Source: Spirochaetae bacterium HGW-Spirochaetae-2
GTDB lineage: Bacteria > Spirochaetota > Spirochaetia > Sphaerochaetales > Sphaerochaetaceae
Length of the DNA: 64,000 nt
Direction of reading: 5' to 3'
Assembly: GCA_002839355.1 (NCBI GenBank)
Contig: PGXW01000016.1
Span: 48,728 to 112,727, forward strand
A model generated the notes under the pieces. The model worked only from the letters and a program-made list of their open reading frames with translations, was not told where the DNA came from and ran no database searches. Positions within the stretch are counted from its first letter, which is position 1. Each line of letters opens with the position of its first letter. Below are positions 8,458-19,135 of the stretch, piece by piece. Both the position numbers and the translations under genes were made by a program.

Positions 8458-9368
8458 AATTTGAAAGATTTGTCACCATCCTTCTCCTCATCGTAATCCT
8501 GTTTGTCGCCTATTCGTTGGTTCAGAATACCAAATCTTCCAGGGAAGTCGGAAAACCGATAGTTCCCAATAGTCAACAAGATCCGACAGATGCGGCAATC
8601 AATGTACGGGTGCAGGTGATGGAACCGACAACCTTTGTCAAGACTACCGATATCACCGGAGAATTGGTACGGAAGGATGATTCCAAGAGTCTGTATTCAG
8701 ACGTGACCGGCAAGATAACCGCAATTGTAACCAAACGGGGAGATACAGTAGCCGCTGGGGACGTGGTTGCATATGTGAACCCATCGACACCTGGCGCTGT
8801 CTATAGGGAACGTGCAGTGACCGCTACGACTGGTGGAGTGATCCAATCGGTCGATACCTATACGGGACATTGGATTACGGCAGATACCACACTGTTGTTC
8901 ACTATCGCCGACCCTTCGGATCTTGTTCTTGAGGTCAAGTTGCCTGAACGGTATATCTCCATGGTCTCGGTGGGGGTTCCTGCTACTTTCACTACCGTGG
9001 CATGGCCCGATGAACCATTTTCGGCCGAGGTGACGTATATTTCATCTTCAGTCGATCCGTTGAGCAGAACAGTAGAAATTGAACTTGGTATTGAACCGGA
9101 TGATCGGTTGAAAAGCGGCATGTTCGTTTCGGTCAAGCTATTGACGGGAGTGTTTGAACAGGTTCTGGTAGTGGAGAAGGAAGCGATATCCTCTTATCTT
9201 GGTGAAAAAGCAGTATTCACCATCAAAGGGGGGGAGGCGAGGAGAACACTTGTAACCACCGGTTCGGAGTCTGATAGCCAAGCGATTGTGACATCTGGCT
9301 TGGAAGTGGGAGATCAGGTCGTAATTGCCGGTTCAGTTGTCGAAGGCAGCACCGTACACATACTCTAG
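8454..9368 (+). CDS. RND efflux periplasmic adaptor (HlyD/MFP family)
   Basis: A 304-residue membrane-fusion protein with an N-terminal membrane anchor (about residues 7-23). A lipoyl/barrel-sandwich half lies around residues 60-130 (TGKITAIVTKRGDTVAAGDVVAYV), followed by a beta-barrel and a C-terminal membrane-proximal domain (LEVGDQVVIAGS). The long alpha-helical hairpin seen in AcrA is essentially absent, which makes it shorter than typical adaptors. It overlaps the TolC-like gene by 4 bp. The RND gene starts 10 bp after its stop, so the three products should assemble into one envelope-spanning pump. Confidence 0.9.
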   Translation: MKFERFVTILLLIVILFVAYSLVQNTKSSREVGKPIVPNSQQDPTDAAINVRVQVMEPTTFVKTTDITGELVRKDDSKSLYSDVTGKITAIVTKRGDTVAAGDVVAYVNPSTPGAVYRERAVTATTGGVIQSVDTYTGHWITADTTLLFTIADPSDLVLEVKLPERYISMVSVGVPATFTTVAWPDEPFSAEVTYISSSVDPLSRTVEIELGIEPDDRLKSGMFVSVKLLTGVFEQVLVVEKEAISSYLGEKAVFTIKGGEARRTLVTTGSESDSQAIVTSGLEVGDQVVIAGSVVEGSTVHIL

Positions 9369-9378
9369 GGGGATATCG

Positions 9379-12300
9379 ATGACTCTTTCAGAATTATCCG
9401 TTCGCAGACCGATACTCATGACCATGGTGTATGTCTTGATCATCACATTGGCAGTGTTGGTGGTCCCGAAACTGAATATCGCGCTGTATCCTTCGGTGGA
9501 TATGCCAATATTGAGTGTGATTGTCGAGACCAGCAATGCCGGACCTGAAGAGAGCGAACTGCAGGTCGCGCGTATCCTCGAGAACAACCTGGGATCAATA
9601 ACTGGATTGGAGAATATCACTACACAAAGTACCAACAGCAGGGTTGTTGCAATGATGGAGTTTTCCTACTCGACAGATATGGATGAAGCCTATGACGATA
9701 CGACTGCCAAACTGAACATGATCACCAACCAGCTACCCGATTGGGCATCGACTCCCACCATAATGAGGTTGGATAGCATGATGGGTAGTACCGTTGTCGA
9801 ATTGTTGATTTCCGGCCCATACAACTTGGAAGAGTTGAAAACCATTGCGGAAGATTCCGCATCGACACTACTTGAACGAATAGAAGGCGTTGCCCAAGTA
9901 ACAGTTCTCGGAAGCGACGATATACAATATACGGTTGAAATTGATCCGACTATCCTGGCCTCCCATGGTTTGACTTATGCTCAGGTTGTTGCGGCATTGT
10001 CTTCGAGAAACATCCAGGGACAAGGTGGCTCCCTGAAACGGGGGAACTTCGAATATGCTGTGACCGTCGACCAACGGTATACCGACATCGACCAGATCCG
10101 GAATACGGTAGTCTCACGTGTTGGTGATGTTTCCATTCGGGTTAGAGATTTGGCCGAGGTATTTTCAGAGGAATCAAGCAATTCGAATTCCCGTGTTTCC
10201 TATCTGAATGGTGAGCCGGTAGTGATGTTGTTGGTCAGCAATGAATCGGATAGCAATGCATCGAAAGTTGCCGCTTCGGTTATCGGCAAGTTGGATGATA
10301 TCAATGCCCAACTGCCGACAGGTGTCGAACTATCCGTCCAACAGGATAGTACTACCATGATATCCTCCACCATGCAGGAAGTATATAAAAGTGCATTCCA
10401 AGGTATCTTGTTGGCTGCCTTGATAATTTTTCTTTTTCTTCGGGGAATCAAGACCACACTTATCATTGTCCTTTCCATGCCGATTTCCATTCTCATCACA
10501 TTGATGGCCATGGCTGTTATGGATGTGACTATCAACACCATGAGCATGAGTGGACTGATCCTCGGAATCGGAATGATTGTGGATGCTTCGATTGTCATTC
10601 TCGAACGGACATATACGTACCGGGAGAAGGGGCTTAAACCGGCGATTGCGGCGATCTTGGGAAGCAAGCGCATGTTCGCCGCGATCTTTGCCTCCACCAT
10701 GACGACTCTTTGCGTGTTTGTTCCTATCCTGATCTACAAGACCGACTTGGGAATGATCGGAATGATATTCCAAGATCTTGTAATCACCGTGTGCATTTCC
10801 TTGGCTTCTTCCCTATTTATCGCGGTAACTCTTGTTCCTGCTCTCAGTGGCAGTATCCTGCGAATTCATACCCGGGTCCAAAAACCGTTGCGTTTCAAGT
10901 TCCTACGTGCAATAGATGCGGCGCTCTTGTGGGGCGAGGAGAAGATTCGCGATGGATACCAAGTGATGTTGGAATATGTATTGAGGCATAGGCTATTGAT
11001 TCTCGTATTGCTCATTTTTATACTTGGTTTGTCCCTTACCTACATTTCCGATATTGGTCTGAGTCTTATTCCGTCTATGCAAACCGATGATAGTGTAACC
11101 TTGCAAGTGACCACACCGGCGGGGACCTCCCGAGAAGAAACGGTTCGGCAGCTGTTTTCCCTGCAGGAACAGGTGAAGGAAGTGTTGCCCGACGATTCTT
11201 GGCTACACATGGTCGTACAGACTTCAAGCTCATCCGTGGGAACGCTGCAGATATCCCTGCCGGATGTCACCGAACAGAAATTTAACGCTGCAGGAATCAA
11301 GGAATATATCCGGCCGCTACTGAGAAGTCAGGAGCCCGGTTCCAGTTGGGTGTTCGGCGGTGGGCGTGGTCCCTCGTCCGACTCTTCGATAGACATAGAA
11401 ATCCATGCTTCAGATACTCTTGCAGCTAAAGAGACCTCCGACATGATACTATCTCTATTGGAACGTTTTGTTCCTGAAGCCGTTGATGTTTCCAGCGATA
11501 TTTCCAATGGAGCTCCGAGAATCGAAGTCCTTGTCGACCAAAGCCGAGCCGATGATTTGGGAGTGAACATGTCCACAGTCCTCTCTACCTTGGAGGCAGC
11601 AATCTCGGGTGTTGAGGCAACAACCCTCAATACATTCAGCGATACCAAGACATACGACTTGGTTGTCCGGTTCAATGACAAGAATCTGAAGAATACGGAT
11701 GAACTCGGAGCGCTGTTGGTAATGGGGTCGGCGGGAGCCGTGCGATTGGATAGCTTTGCAAGTTTTTCCGAGGGTAACGAGGCTATGACCATTACCCGAG
11801 AAAACAAGATCCGCGTGAACCATGTGACCGCATCCCTTGCTCCCGGTTATTCTGCGAATGAAGTGCAAGACTTGGTGGATTCGGCTTTGGATTCCAATCT
11901 GCTCCTACCTGCTGGTGTTACCATCAAGCAAAGCGGCGATATCCAGCAATTCATAGGTTTCAGCTCTTCGCTTATACTGATTGTCGTGATTGCCCTGATC
12001 TTGGTGTATTCGGTAATGGCTGCCCAATTCGAGTCTCTTGTCGATCCCCTGATCATTTTTGCCAGCATTCCCATGATTTTGATCGGAGTTGTCTTGATCC
12101 ACGTGGTTATGGGTCAGACATTTTCCTTGTTTTCGATTGTCGGAATTGTCGCGTTGATTGGAATCGTCGTCAACAATGGCATTGTCCTGGTGGATTCGAT
12201 AAATTACGAAGTGCGGCAAAAACGTCCGATTGTGCCAAGTTGCATAAAGGTTGCCAAGGATCGTCTCCGTCCCATTCTCATGACAACACTGACTACCGTC

Positions 12301-12534
12301 TTGGGACTCGTCCCCATGGCTTTTTTTCCTGGTGAAGGAGCAGAGTTGATGCAACCGATTGCTCTTACCGTTGTAGGAGGTCTGCTGTCAGGTGCATTCA
12401 TCACATTGTTTCAGACACCTATTCTCTACAGTATCCTCAACAGACGAAAGGAAAGGCATTTCGATGATCCCATGAGCCTGCAAAACCAGTTGGCCGAATA
12501 CGATGCGTCGATTGTCATCGGAAATGATGACTAA
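9379..12534 (+). CDS. RND-superfamily efflux transporter (AcrB/SwrC-like)
   Basis: A 1051-residue inner-membrane pump with twelve expected membrane helices and two large periplasmic loops. It starts [19 protein letters not shown], the usual RND opening. I chose the ATG at 9379 because GGGGGAT precedes it; an upstream in-frame ATG at 9325 lies inside the adaptor gene. In helix 4 the family's DD pair is reduced to one acidic residue ([13 protein letters not shown]), and the helix-10 position of the AcrB lysine falls in [10 protein letters not shown]. Both occur in SwrC/YerP-type pumps, so the proton relay differs from AcrB but need not be broken. It is the last gene of the tripartite operon. 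Confidence 0.92.
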   Translation: MTLSELSVRRPILMTMVYVLIITLAVLVVPKLNIALYPSVDMPILSVIVETSNAGPEESELQVARILENNLGSITGLENITTQSTNSRVVAMMEFSYSTDMDEAYDDTTAKLNMITNQLPDWASTPTIMRLDSMMGSTVVELLISGPYNLEELKTIAEDSASTLLERIEGVAQVTVLGSDDIQYTVEIDPTILASHGLTYAQVVAALSSRNIQGQGGSLKRGNFEYAVTVDQRYTDIDQIRNTVVSRVGDVSIRVRDLAEVFSEESSNSNSRVSYLNGEPVVMLLVSNESDSNASKVAASVIGKLDDINAQLPTGVELSVQQDSTTMISSTMQEVYKSAFQGILLAALIIFLFLRGIKTTLIIVLSMPISILITLMAMAVMDVTINTMSMSGLILGIGMIVDASIVILERTYTYREKGLKPAIAAILGSKRMFAAIFASTMTTLCVFVPILIYKTDLGMIGMIFQDLVITVCISLASSLFIAVTLVPALSGSILRIHTRVQKPLRFKFLRAIDAALLWGEEKIRDGYQVMLEYVLRHRLLILVLLIFILGLSLTYISDIGLSLIPSMQTDDSVTLQVTTPAGTSREETVRQLFSLQEQVKEVLPDDSWLHMVVQTSSSSVGTLQISLPDVTEQKFNAAGIKEYIRPLLRSQEPGSSWVFGGGRGPSSDSSIDIEIHASDTLAAKETSDMILSLLERFVPEAVDVSSDISNGAPRIEVLVDQSRADDLGVNMSTVLSTLEAAISGVEATTLNTFSDTKTYDLVVRFNDKNLKNTDELGALLVMGSAGAVRLDSFASFSEGNEAMTITRENKIRVNHVTASLAPGYSANEVQDLVDSALDSNLLLPAGVTIKQSGDIQQFIGFSSSLILIVVIALILVYSVMAAQFESLVDPLIIFASIPMILIGVVLIHVVMGQTFSLFSIVGIVALIGIVVNNGIVLVDSINYEVRQKRPIVPSCIKVAKDRLRPILMTTLTTVLGLVPMAFFPGEGAELMQPIALTVVGGLLSGAFITLFQTPILYSILNRRKERHFDDPMSLQNQLAEYDASIVIGNDD

Positions 12535-12552
12535 CCAAGCATGGTGTACAGA

Positions 12553-13434
12553 TTATCGCTCCGTAGCTTTCAGCAACCGGACTTCGAAGAATGCCGCGAA
12601 GAAGGCCAGGACACAAAATGATAGTATCTTGGTGAGTATCACCGGTAGTGGCAATACGATTCCATCCATGTGCTGGAACACACTCTGTATCGGGACCATG
12701 ATGCCGATGGTGACACACAAGGTGAACAGCAACGAAAGGACAATGACAACATAGTGTTTCCGATTCGACAATCCATGGAGACAGATCAGACATGCAGGGG
12801 CTATGATCGCCATGTCGAGCACATAGGTGATTTCTGTCGTATAGACTCCCAAGGTAGCCAACGGACCCCGGGAAACCAGGGCTGTCACGATATCGGGTAG
12901 CCATGCGACTACCAGTGCGATGCTGCAAAGGACAAGGAATATGCGCGTCCCTTTTCGATCCATGGTCGCCGTCACGGTATCTTTCCAACTTCCTTCGCCA
13001 ACATGGGGAAGGCCCAGAAGCAATGCGAAGAAGCTGGCCGAGACCAGTGCGATATAGACAAGAAGCATGGCATTTGCGATAACCCCGAAGGACATCGAGA
13101 TAGCGTAGTACAGGAATACCCCCATAAGGGAGGTGAGGAACAGCCTACGGGAATTGCTGGATTTTTTCATATCCTTGACCAGGACCATGATGGTGGTTGG
13201 GATTACGAGAATCAGCATGGTAAGGTCTGTGCCACGGAATATCGGGGCCTTGAAGGCATCGTCATGTGCATATATCCCATAGCCGTAGGCAACCATGCCC
13301 TGGCCGTACGAATTCGTCGCGTTTGTCACAGGGTGGGGAGTGTGGACGAATAGTCCTACAACCGTGGTGGTGATTGTCAGAATCAATACGAAAATGACCA
13401 GAATATGAAATGATTTCATGTTGCGTGCAACCAT
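12553..13434 (-). CDS. Polytopic membrane protein of unknown function
   Basis: A 293-residue protein with about eight hydrophobic segments and one extended non-cytoplasmic loop after the first helix (PHPVTNATNSYGQGMVAYGYGIY). I chose the ATG at 13434, which has AAGAGGAT six to seven bases upstream; an in-frame ATG at 13464 has no ribosome site. It converges on the RND gene with an 18-bp gap and no visible terminator between. I do not recognise a family with confidence. No motif suggests transport or enzymatic activity. Confidence 0.7.
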   Translation of the reverse strand: MVARNMKSFHILVIFVLILTITTTVVGLFVHTPHPVTNATNSYGQGMVAYGYGIYAHDDAFKAPIFRGTDLTMLILVIPTTIMVLVKDMKKSSNSRRLFLTSLMGVFLYYAISMSFGVIANAMLLVYIALVSASFFALLLGLPHVGEGSWKDTVTATMDRKGTRIFLVLCSIALVVAWLPDIVTALVSRGPLATLGVYTTEITYVLDMAIIAPACLICLHGLSNRKHYVVIVLSLLFTLCVTIGIMVPIQSVFQHMDGIVLPLPVILTKILSFCVLAFFAAFFEVRLLKATER

Positions 13435-13532
13435 ACTGCTATCCTCTTGGCAGGAGGTTACCATATAATTTCCGACACCTCAACTCCCGGTTTTCAATTG
13501 AGAATCGGCACAATCCACGGTAGACTATCCGT

Positions 13533-14177
13533 ATGGATACAACCGAATGTAAACACATCGTGTGTTACGGCGATTCGAACACCTGGGGGTTTACTCCTGC
13601 GACAGGTGAGCGTATGCCGTATGGACAACGCTGGACGAGTATCGTCGCCGAGAAGCTGGGGCCAGGATACAGGATTATTCCCGAGGGGCTGAATGGAAGG
13701 ACCACGGTTTTCGAAGATCCTGTCGAAGCGGGGCGGAATGGATTGGACTACTTGCATCCCTGCCTGGTTACGCATCATCCGGTGGATGCTGTTGTCTTCA
13801 TGTTGGGAACCAACGATACGAAGCATCGGTTCGGCTTGTTGGCTGTCGACATCGCACTCGGTCTGAAGCGGTTGGTCAAAACCGTACTGGCCGGTGGGTA
13901 TGGACCGGCAGGAAGACCTCCGAAGATCGGTATCATCGCACCACCGGTGGTGAACGAATGGATCATGGATGGACCGTTTTTGGGGTCGCACGAAATTTCG
14001 ACCAAACTGGCCCAGGAATACCAATCGGTTGCCCGTGAGTTCGGCTGTGCTTTTCTCGATGCGGGGGAACGGATCTTCTGTACCATGCCCGACGGCATCC
14101 ATATCGATTCCCAAGCACACGCACTGTTGGGATCCATGGTCGCCGAATGGATCGGGAGGGAACTATTGCCGGGGTGA
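13533..14177 (+). CDS. SGNH/GDSL hydrolase (arylesterase/lysophospholipase-like)
   Basis: A 214-residue cytoplasmic hydrolase of the SGNH fold. Block I is CYGDSNTWGF (catalytic Ser near residue 13), the block II Gly is in GLNGRTT, block III is MLGTNDTKHRF (Gly and Asn of the oxyanion hole), and block V is DGIHIDSQAH (Asp and His). These match the acyl-CoA thioesterase/arylesterase subgroup that acts on ester substrates. No signal peptide is seen. Its 3' end overlaps that of the convergent gene at 14163 by 15 bp. The physiological substrate is unknown. Confidence 0.88.
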   Translation: MDTTECKHIVCYGDSNTWGFTPATGERMPYGQRWTSIVAEKLGPGYRIIPEGLNGRTTVFEDPVEAGRNGLDYLHPCLVTHHPVDAVVFMLGTNDTKHRFGLLAVDIALGLKRLVKTVLAGGYGPAGRPPKIGIIAPPVVNEWIMDGPFLGSHEISTKLAQEYQSVAREFGCAFLDAGERIFCTMPDGIHIDSQAHALLGSMVAEWIGRELLPG

Positions 14178-15308
14178 ATCTTCCAGGTGCTTTTGGTAGA
14201 TGCGGTACGTTTTGGTTCTTCGTAGACCGAGCTTTTCCAAGGCATTGCGGATATTCCAATTGTCCTCGAGTATATAATTTGCCTCGATGAGCGGTTCCTT
14301 CGGCCCCAAAGCCTTGTAGAGGCTGTGATAAAGCAGTACGTCCAGACCCAGGCCATGGTATTGGGGCAAGACTCCCAATCCGAAGAGCCGATATCGTCGT
14401 ATTGAGCCTTTGCGTCTCAGATACACCATGAAGCCGAACGGCAGCAGACGCCCGTGGATTGCCTGGAAGATTGCATTGGGATCGGGAAAGCCCAAGGCGT
14501 ATCCCACCGGAAGGCCGGCATCCTGCACAAACCAGATCGCTTGCGGATCAAGTATCGGTTTGAGCCGTTTCACCATGTCTTGCATGACCGGGAGTTCTAC
14601 GGGGACATATCCCCAGTTGTTCGCCAGGGCCGTATTGGTTATGTGCCAGATGTGTCGTGCATCCTCGAGCAATCGACTCGGATCGAGCGGTCGCACCGAC
14701 AGATCGGGTTTCCGCGAAAGCAAAGTGGACGTGAACCGTTCGATCCTATCGGGAATCGTATACCCTGATCGGGTATCGGCTTCGTAGGCATAGAGGTCCT
14801 TGATCTTTGCCATGCCCGCATCGTGCATCATGCCATGGTAGTACGACGGATTGTACGGAGCCATGAGCACCGGCAAGGAATCATATCCTTCAAGCAGGAA
14901 TCCCCAACTCTCCGCGATGGGATTGATAGGACCCCGCATATATGACAAGCCACGCCCGCGTATCCACGCTTCGGCTGCATCAAGCAGAAGCATGGATACC
15001 CTGATATCCTCGATACATTCGAAGGAACCGAAGAAACCCACCAATTCCCCGGTATGCGCGATATGGCTCGCATCGATGAACACAAGGATTCGACCCACCA
15101 CCGCTCCATCGTGTATCGCCAGATACAGGATGTGTTCGTTCGCCTGCAAGACCACATTGTTCGAGGCGATGTAACTGCTTTTCTCATCGTGCCACAATGG
15201 AGGCGCCCAGCACCTGTCGTGACGGTAGAGCTGTCTTGGGAAGAGAACGAATGCCCGCATCGCCTTGGCATCGGCCACAATTTGGATGTGCATGGATAAT
15301 CTTATCAT
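14163..15308 (-). CDS. GNAT-fold acyltransferase-like protein (YghO-like)
   Basis: A 381-residue soluble protein. The N-terminal half (VADAKAMRAFVLFPRQLYRHDRCWAPPL, then YLAIHDGAVVGRILVFID) and the C-terminal half (GLGVLPQYHGLGLDVLLYHSLYKAL near residues 320-345) resemble two GNAT-type modules. The pattern recalls the poorly characterised YghO-like family. The stretch LPQYHGLGLDVLL fits the acetyl-CoA loop. The start is uncertain: ATG at 15308 is used, but an ATG at 15293 (MHIQIV) is equally possible, as neither has a strong ribosome site. A TATAAT-like -10 on this strand lies at 15326-15331. Substrate unknown. Confidence 0.6.
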   Translation of the reverse strand: MIRLSMHIQIVADAKAMRAFVLFPRQLYRHDRCWAPPLWHDEKSSYIASNNVVLQANEHILYLAIHDGAVVGRILVFIDASHIAHTGELVGFFGSFECIEDIRVSMLLLDAAEAWIRGRGLSYMRGPINPIAESWGFLLEGYDSLPVLMAPYNPSYYHGMMHDAGMAKIKDLYAYEADTRSGYTIPDRIERFTSTLLSRKPDLSVRPLDPSRLLEDARHIWHITNTALANNWGYVPVELPVMQDMVKRLKPILDPQAIWFVQDAGLPVGYALGFPDPNAIFQAIHGRLLPFGFMVYLRRKGSIRRYRLFGLGVLPQYHGLGLDVLLYHSLYKALGPKEPLIEANYILEDNWNIRNALEKLGLRRTKTYRIYQKHLEDSPRQ

Positions 15309-15410
15309 GGTTGCGGTGTTTGCAAATTATATTTTTTGACAATTTTCCCTTGGTTTTTGACATATACATTGTACAATAGACCAAAACAATGTGGGAGGGT
15401 GTGGACTACC

Positions 15411-18032
15411 ATGGGGAAGAGAACTGTTGCCGTTACGGTATGTATGTTGCTTGTTGCTTTGGGGTTGTTCGGTTCCATACCGTTGCTCGACTTGTCGGTG
15501 CAGCAATCTGTAGTTGCCACTAATGCCCTTGCGGCTTCTGGCAATGGAGTTTTCGTAACCAGTACACCATCGGGGAAAGTTGTAGCCTACCAAGGCAATG
15601 ACGGCCGCATCCATGTGGGGAGGGAAGAGGCGTCCGGCCGGTGGACCACCGCACCGCTTCTTGCCGTCCAAGGTGGTTTTGTCCAAGGAATCGTTTCCCA
15701 TAGGAACCGTGTGACAGTCGGTTATTCCGCAAACGGCCAAATTTTCACCATCACCTCAAATGATGCGGGCAAATCCTTCAACCCTCCTGTCTCGGTCACC
15801 CAATCGAGGCAGGCTGCTTCGATTCAGGACATGGTGACCGACTCGAAGGGAACCATCCATATGGTGTTCCATAGGCATGACGGCTACTGGGACTACAATT
15901 ATGCCAAGTCTGTCGACGGTGGCTATTACCAGGTGAAGAATGGATTCACCAAATACACCGATTCGGGCTCAACCGGCTATTCGGGAAACTTGCGTGCGGC
16001 CCATGGCTACCTCTACACGGTATATCAGGACAACAACGATGATTTCGCGGTGAAACTCTCGGTTTCCAAGGACAACGGGTCTTCATGGAACACTACCCGG
16101 ATCGCACCATCGTCAGGAGGCCGGCTTGGATTGGCCGTCGACCCCAAGGATCCCGACCTGCTGTATATCGCCTCCTACAACAAGGATGGATTGACGATCC
16201 TGAGAGTCCGCAACGCTACGGGCGGAAAGCCGGAATTTTGGCCTGTCTATGGGGATGGCACGTTGCGCCCGACCGATACCAGTGCTGTTACCGTCCACAT
16301 CGCAACCGCTGACGACGGAACGGTCGCGGCCATCTATTTGGATCCGATCACCGGTTCCTATACATCGCTGTCCAGCTCCGATGCCGGAGAGACGTGGGAA
16401 AAGAGTATCCTGCTGACGTTGGTGGAGCCCAAGAATTTCCTGTGGATCGCCGATTTGGAAAGCTTCGGCAACGATTTCTTCTTTGCCAGGACCGATGGCA
16501 AAGGTTCGGTACTACTCCATGGCGCCGTAGGTCGCATGGCGGCGCCGTCAGTATCGACCGGTACGGATATGGTCGCCTATACCCCCGATTCCAATGGCAT
16601 GGTCGAGATTCCCTCCGTAGAGAATCCGTTCGGTGTCGTATTGGGCAGTAGTTTTCCCATGGTGTTGTTCGAGGTTCCCGAAGCCGGACAGTATCGCATC
16701 ACCCATCTCACCCAAGCATCCGTACCACTTTTCTATTCACTCCATGATCCCTTCAACAAGGGCGATCTGACACTCGCTGAGAATTATGATGGCGATACGC
16801 TCCATGATTGGATCGAGTCCCGCCTTGAGCCGGGAATTGTATATCTGCTTGTGTTGGGCGTCCTCGACGACGCTCATGCGGGAAAGACCGTGGAATTCGC
16901 CATGGAATCGATTGGTAGGGATACTGGAATTCCTCCTGTCGTTCCTGCAACGACACCTGCCGTGGTGGCCGGGGGACAACAACCGAAGTCGAGTCAACCT
17001 GACGTTCCGGTAGACAGGGTGGGGGCAGGGCACTTCGCATCGTTTGCGCTGAGTAGGAACGGATTCCTCGTGGGTGCCGGCTTGAACCAATTTGGTCAGA
17101 TGGCGGATGGCACGACCAGTACCAAGAAGACCTTTTCCCCGTTGCGTTCCTCCATTGCCGATATCGCCGCAGGATTCGGGCATGTCCTGTACATTGCCGA
17201 TACGGGAATCCTGTATGGAGCGGGAAGGAATGAGGATTACCAACTCGGCGACGGAACGCGTAGCAACAGTCTATCCTTAAAGAGGATCGCCGACAACGTC
17301 GTCAGCGCTGCGGCCGGATACGGGCATTCGTTGTATGTCCAGCGGGATGGCAGTGTGTGGGCAGTCGGGCAGAATGACGTGGGACAGCTCGGTGACGGTT
17401 CCAAGACCACACGGCCCACCCCGGTCAAGATAGCCAAGAATGGGGCGAAGGTGTTCTCCAGCTTGAGCAAGACATCGTTCCTGCTCGACAGCGAGGGCAA
17501 TCTGTACGGATTCGGGGACAACTCGTACGGTCAACTCGGACTTGGACACAAGAACGATGTGGTTGAACCTACCTTTATCACCGACAAGGTGAAGACCGTC
17601 GCACCGGGACGCAACCATACGGTAATCCTGAAGCAGGATGGGAGTGTTTGGGCTTCAGGCGACAACGGGCAAGGTCAACTTGGTACCGGCAACACCACCG
17701 GTTCCGTCCGTTGGATAGCGGTCGCCTCGAATATCTCAGATATAGCCGCGGGTTTCTACAATTCGTGGATACTCGCAGATACCGGTGACTTGCAGGTCGC
17801 GGGCAGCAACCGGTATGGACAATACGGAACCGGCAATACGACGAACCCCTCCACCAGCATGGGATTTGTCTCTGTGCTTGGCGATGTTGCCGATATCGCT
17901 GCGGGTAGGGACCATGCGGTGGTGTTGAAAAAGGATGGATCTGTCTGGACCAGCGGTCTGAATGAACAGTCGCAATTGGGCGATGCCGCGCAGGGCTTCA
18001 GGATGGCCTGGAGGCAAGTGTTCGAATTCTAG
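15411..18032 (+). CDS. Exported BNR/sialidase-like and RCC1-repeat protein
   Basis: An 873-residue secreted or surface protein. It begins with a signal peptide (MGKRTVAVTVCMLLVALGLFG, cut probably near NALA). Residues about 45-400 carry BNR/Asp-box-like repeats (SNDAGKSFNPP, SKDNGSSWNTT, SSDAGETWEKS), as in sialidase-type six-bladed propellers. A beta-rich linker follows. From about residue 540 to the end there are at least seven RCC1-type repeats (pattern AAGxxHxLYxxxxGxxxGxGxNxxGQLGDG), a second propeller. I saw no complete sialidase active site. GGGAGGG lies 11 bases upstream of the ATG. It is likely a binding or adhesion protein; an enzyme is possible but not shown. Confidence 0.75.
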   Translation: MGKRTVAVTVCMLLVALGLFGSIPLLDLSVQQSVVATNALAASGNGVFVTSTPSGKVVAYQGNDGRIHVGREEASGRWTTAPLLAVQGGFVQGIVSHRNRVTVGYSANGQIFTITSNDAGKSFNPPVSVTQSRQAASIQDMVTDSKGTIHMVFHRHDGYWDYNYAKSVDGGYYQVKNGFTKYTDSGSTGYSGNLRAAHGYLYTVYQDNNDDFAVKLSVSKDNGSSWNTTRIAPSSGGRLGLAVDPKDPDLLYIASYNKDGLTILRVRNATGGKPEFWPVYGDGTLRPTDTSAVTVHIATADDGTVAAIYLDPITGSYTSLSSSDAGETWEKSILLTLVEPKNFLWIADLESFGNDFFFARTDGKGSVLLHGAVGRMAAPSVSTGTDMVAYTPDSNGMVEIPSVENPFGVVLGSSFPMVLFEVPEAGQYRITHLTQASVPLFYSLHDPFNKGDLTLAENYDGDTLHDWIESRLEPGIVYLLVLGVLDDAHAGKTVEFAMESIGRDTGIPPVVPATTPAVVAGGQQPKSSQPDVPVDRVGAGHFASFALSRNGFLVGAGLNQFGQMADGTTSTKKTFSPLRSSIADIAAGFGHVLYIADTGILYGAGRNEDYQLGDGTRSNSLSLKRIADNVVSAAAGYGHSLYVQRDGSVWAVGQNDVGQLGDGSKTTRPTPVKIAKNGAKVFSSLSKTSFLLDSEGNLYGFGDNSYGQLGLGHKNDVVEPTFITDKVKTVAPGRNHTVILKQDGSVWASGDNGQGQLGTGNTTGSVRWIAVASNISDIAAGFYNSWILADTGDLQVAGSNRYGQYGTGNTTNPSTSMGFVSVLGDVADIAAGRDHAVVLKKDGSVWTSGLNEQSQLGDAAQGFRMAWRQVFEF

Positions 18033-18071
18033 TGGAAGCGGAGCGTTTGCGGACTACTCGGGAGGTACAGG

Positions 18072-19121
18072 ATGAGACCGATGGATTTTCTCGGTTCCGC
18101 CATTGTGGTTCTTGGTGCGGTTGTGCTGGTGGTGGTGGTTCGCCTGCTGTTCAACCGATCGATACGGAAGGCCTCCAGCAAGAGCTTACCCTACCATAGG
18201 CAATTGTTCACCTTTGCCCTCGTGTTGTTGGGTCTGTTCCTGGCAATCGGACTATTGCCGATCGAACATGAGGTCAAGGGGCAGATCCTCAGTCTCTTGG
18301 GCGTGTTGATCAGCGCGATCATAGCCTTGTCCTCGACAACATTGGTCGGTAACGCCATGGCCGGGATCATGTTGCGTCTTATGCATGAGTTTCGTGCCGG
18401 AGATTTCATCGAGGTGGAGGATCTGGTCGGGCGTGTCACAGATTTCGGTATATTCCACACCGAGATCCAGATGATCACGCGCGATGTCGTCAGTCTTCCC
18501 AACATATTGTTGGTACAAAAGGCGGTGAAGGTTACCCGGCGCGGGGGGACCTTCCTCCATGTCTCTGTTTCCATCGGATATATGGTACCACATGAAGATG
18601 TCGAGGAAGCATTGAAGGAGGCTGCGGAAACTACCGGTCTGACCGACGCCTTTGTCTTTATCGAAGGTTTGCTCGACCATGCGGTCAAATATCGGGTGTA
18701 TGGTTTGCTGGAGGAATTCTCCGAGCGGCTGAGCAAGACAAGCGAATTGCACAGGGCTGTACTGGATGCCCTCCATACGAAGGGAATAGAGATCGCATCC
18801 CCTTCGGTCACGGATCGGAGGGAATATCCTTCGGACCATGCCTATATTCCCAAGCGGAGGATGCAGGAACGGGTATCGGAGAACCAGGCAGCGATCGAGG
18901 AACTGGCGTTCGACAAAGCTGTGGAAGCCGAATCGATCGAGCAATTGCACCAGGCTGAAACCAAATTGGTCCAATCGCTCGAGACTCTGGACGAGAAGAC
19001 CACCGACAAGAAGACAGTAAAACAGCAACGGGAAAAAATTGAGAGCAAGATCAAACAGATTCAGGGTGAACTTGAGATCCGGAAGGAGGAGCAAGCCGAG
19101 AAGAAGGAATCGGGAGAATAG
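18072..19121 (+). CDS. MscS-family mechanosensitive channel
   Basis: A 349-residue inner-membrane channel. It has two or three N-terminal membrane helices and a pore-lining helix with the Gly/Ala-rich pattern SSTTLVGNAMAGIMLRL (about residues 88-104). Next comes the conserved beta-domain segment FRAGDFIEVEDLVGRVTDFGIFHTEI, then the alpha/beta domain. It releases solutes on hypo-osmotic shock. The last 80 residues, rich in Glu, Lys and Gln, form a long predicted coiled coil beyond the usual MscS core, which could modulate gating or assembly. It lies 39 bp after the RCC1-repeat gene and may be cotranscribed. Confidence 0.9.
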   Translation: MRPMDFLGSAIVVLGAVVLVVVVRLLFNRSIRKASSKSLPYHRQLFTFALVLLGLFLAIGLLPIEHEVKGQILSLLGVLISAIIALSSTTLVGNAMAGIMLRLMHEFRAGDFIEVEDLVGRVTDFGIFHTEIQMITRDVVSLPNILLVQKAVKVTRRGGTFLHVSVSIGYMVPHEDVEEALKEAAETTGLTDAFVFIEGLLDHAVKYRVYGLLEEFSERLSKTSELHRAVLDALHTKGIEIASPSVTDRREYPSDHAYIPKRRMQERVSENQAAIEELAFDKAVEAESIEQLHQAETKLVQSLETLDEKTTDKKTVKQQREKIESKIKQIQGELEIRKEEQAEKKESGE

Positions 19122-19135
19122 TGGTCTTTCCAATA

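Noticed and set aside
18252..19133. 293-residue leftward frame
   Set aside because: Antisense shadow of the MscS gene.
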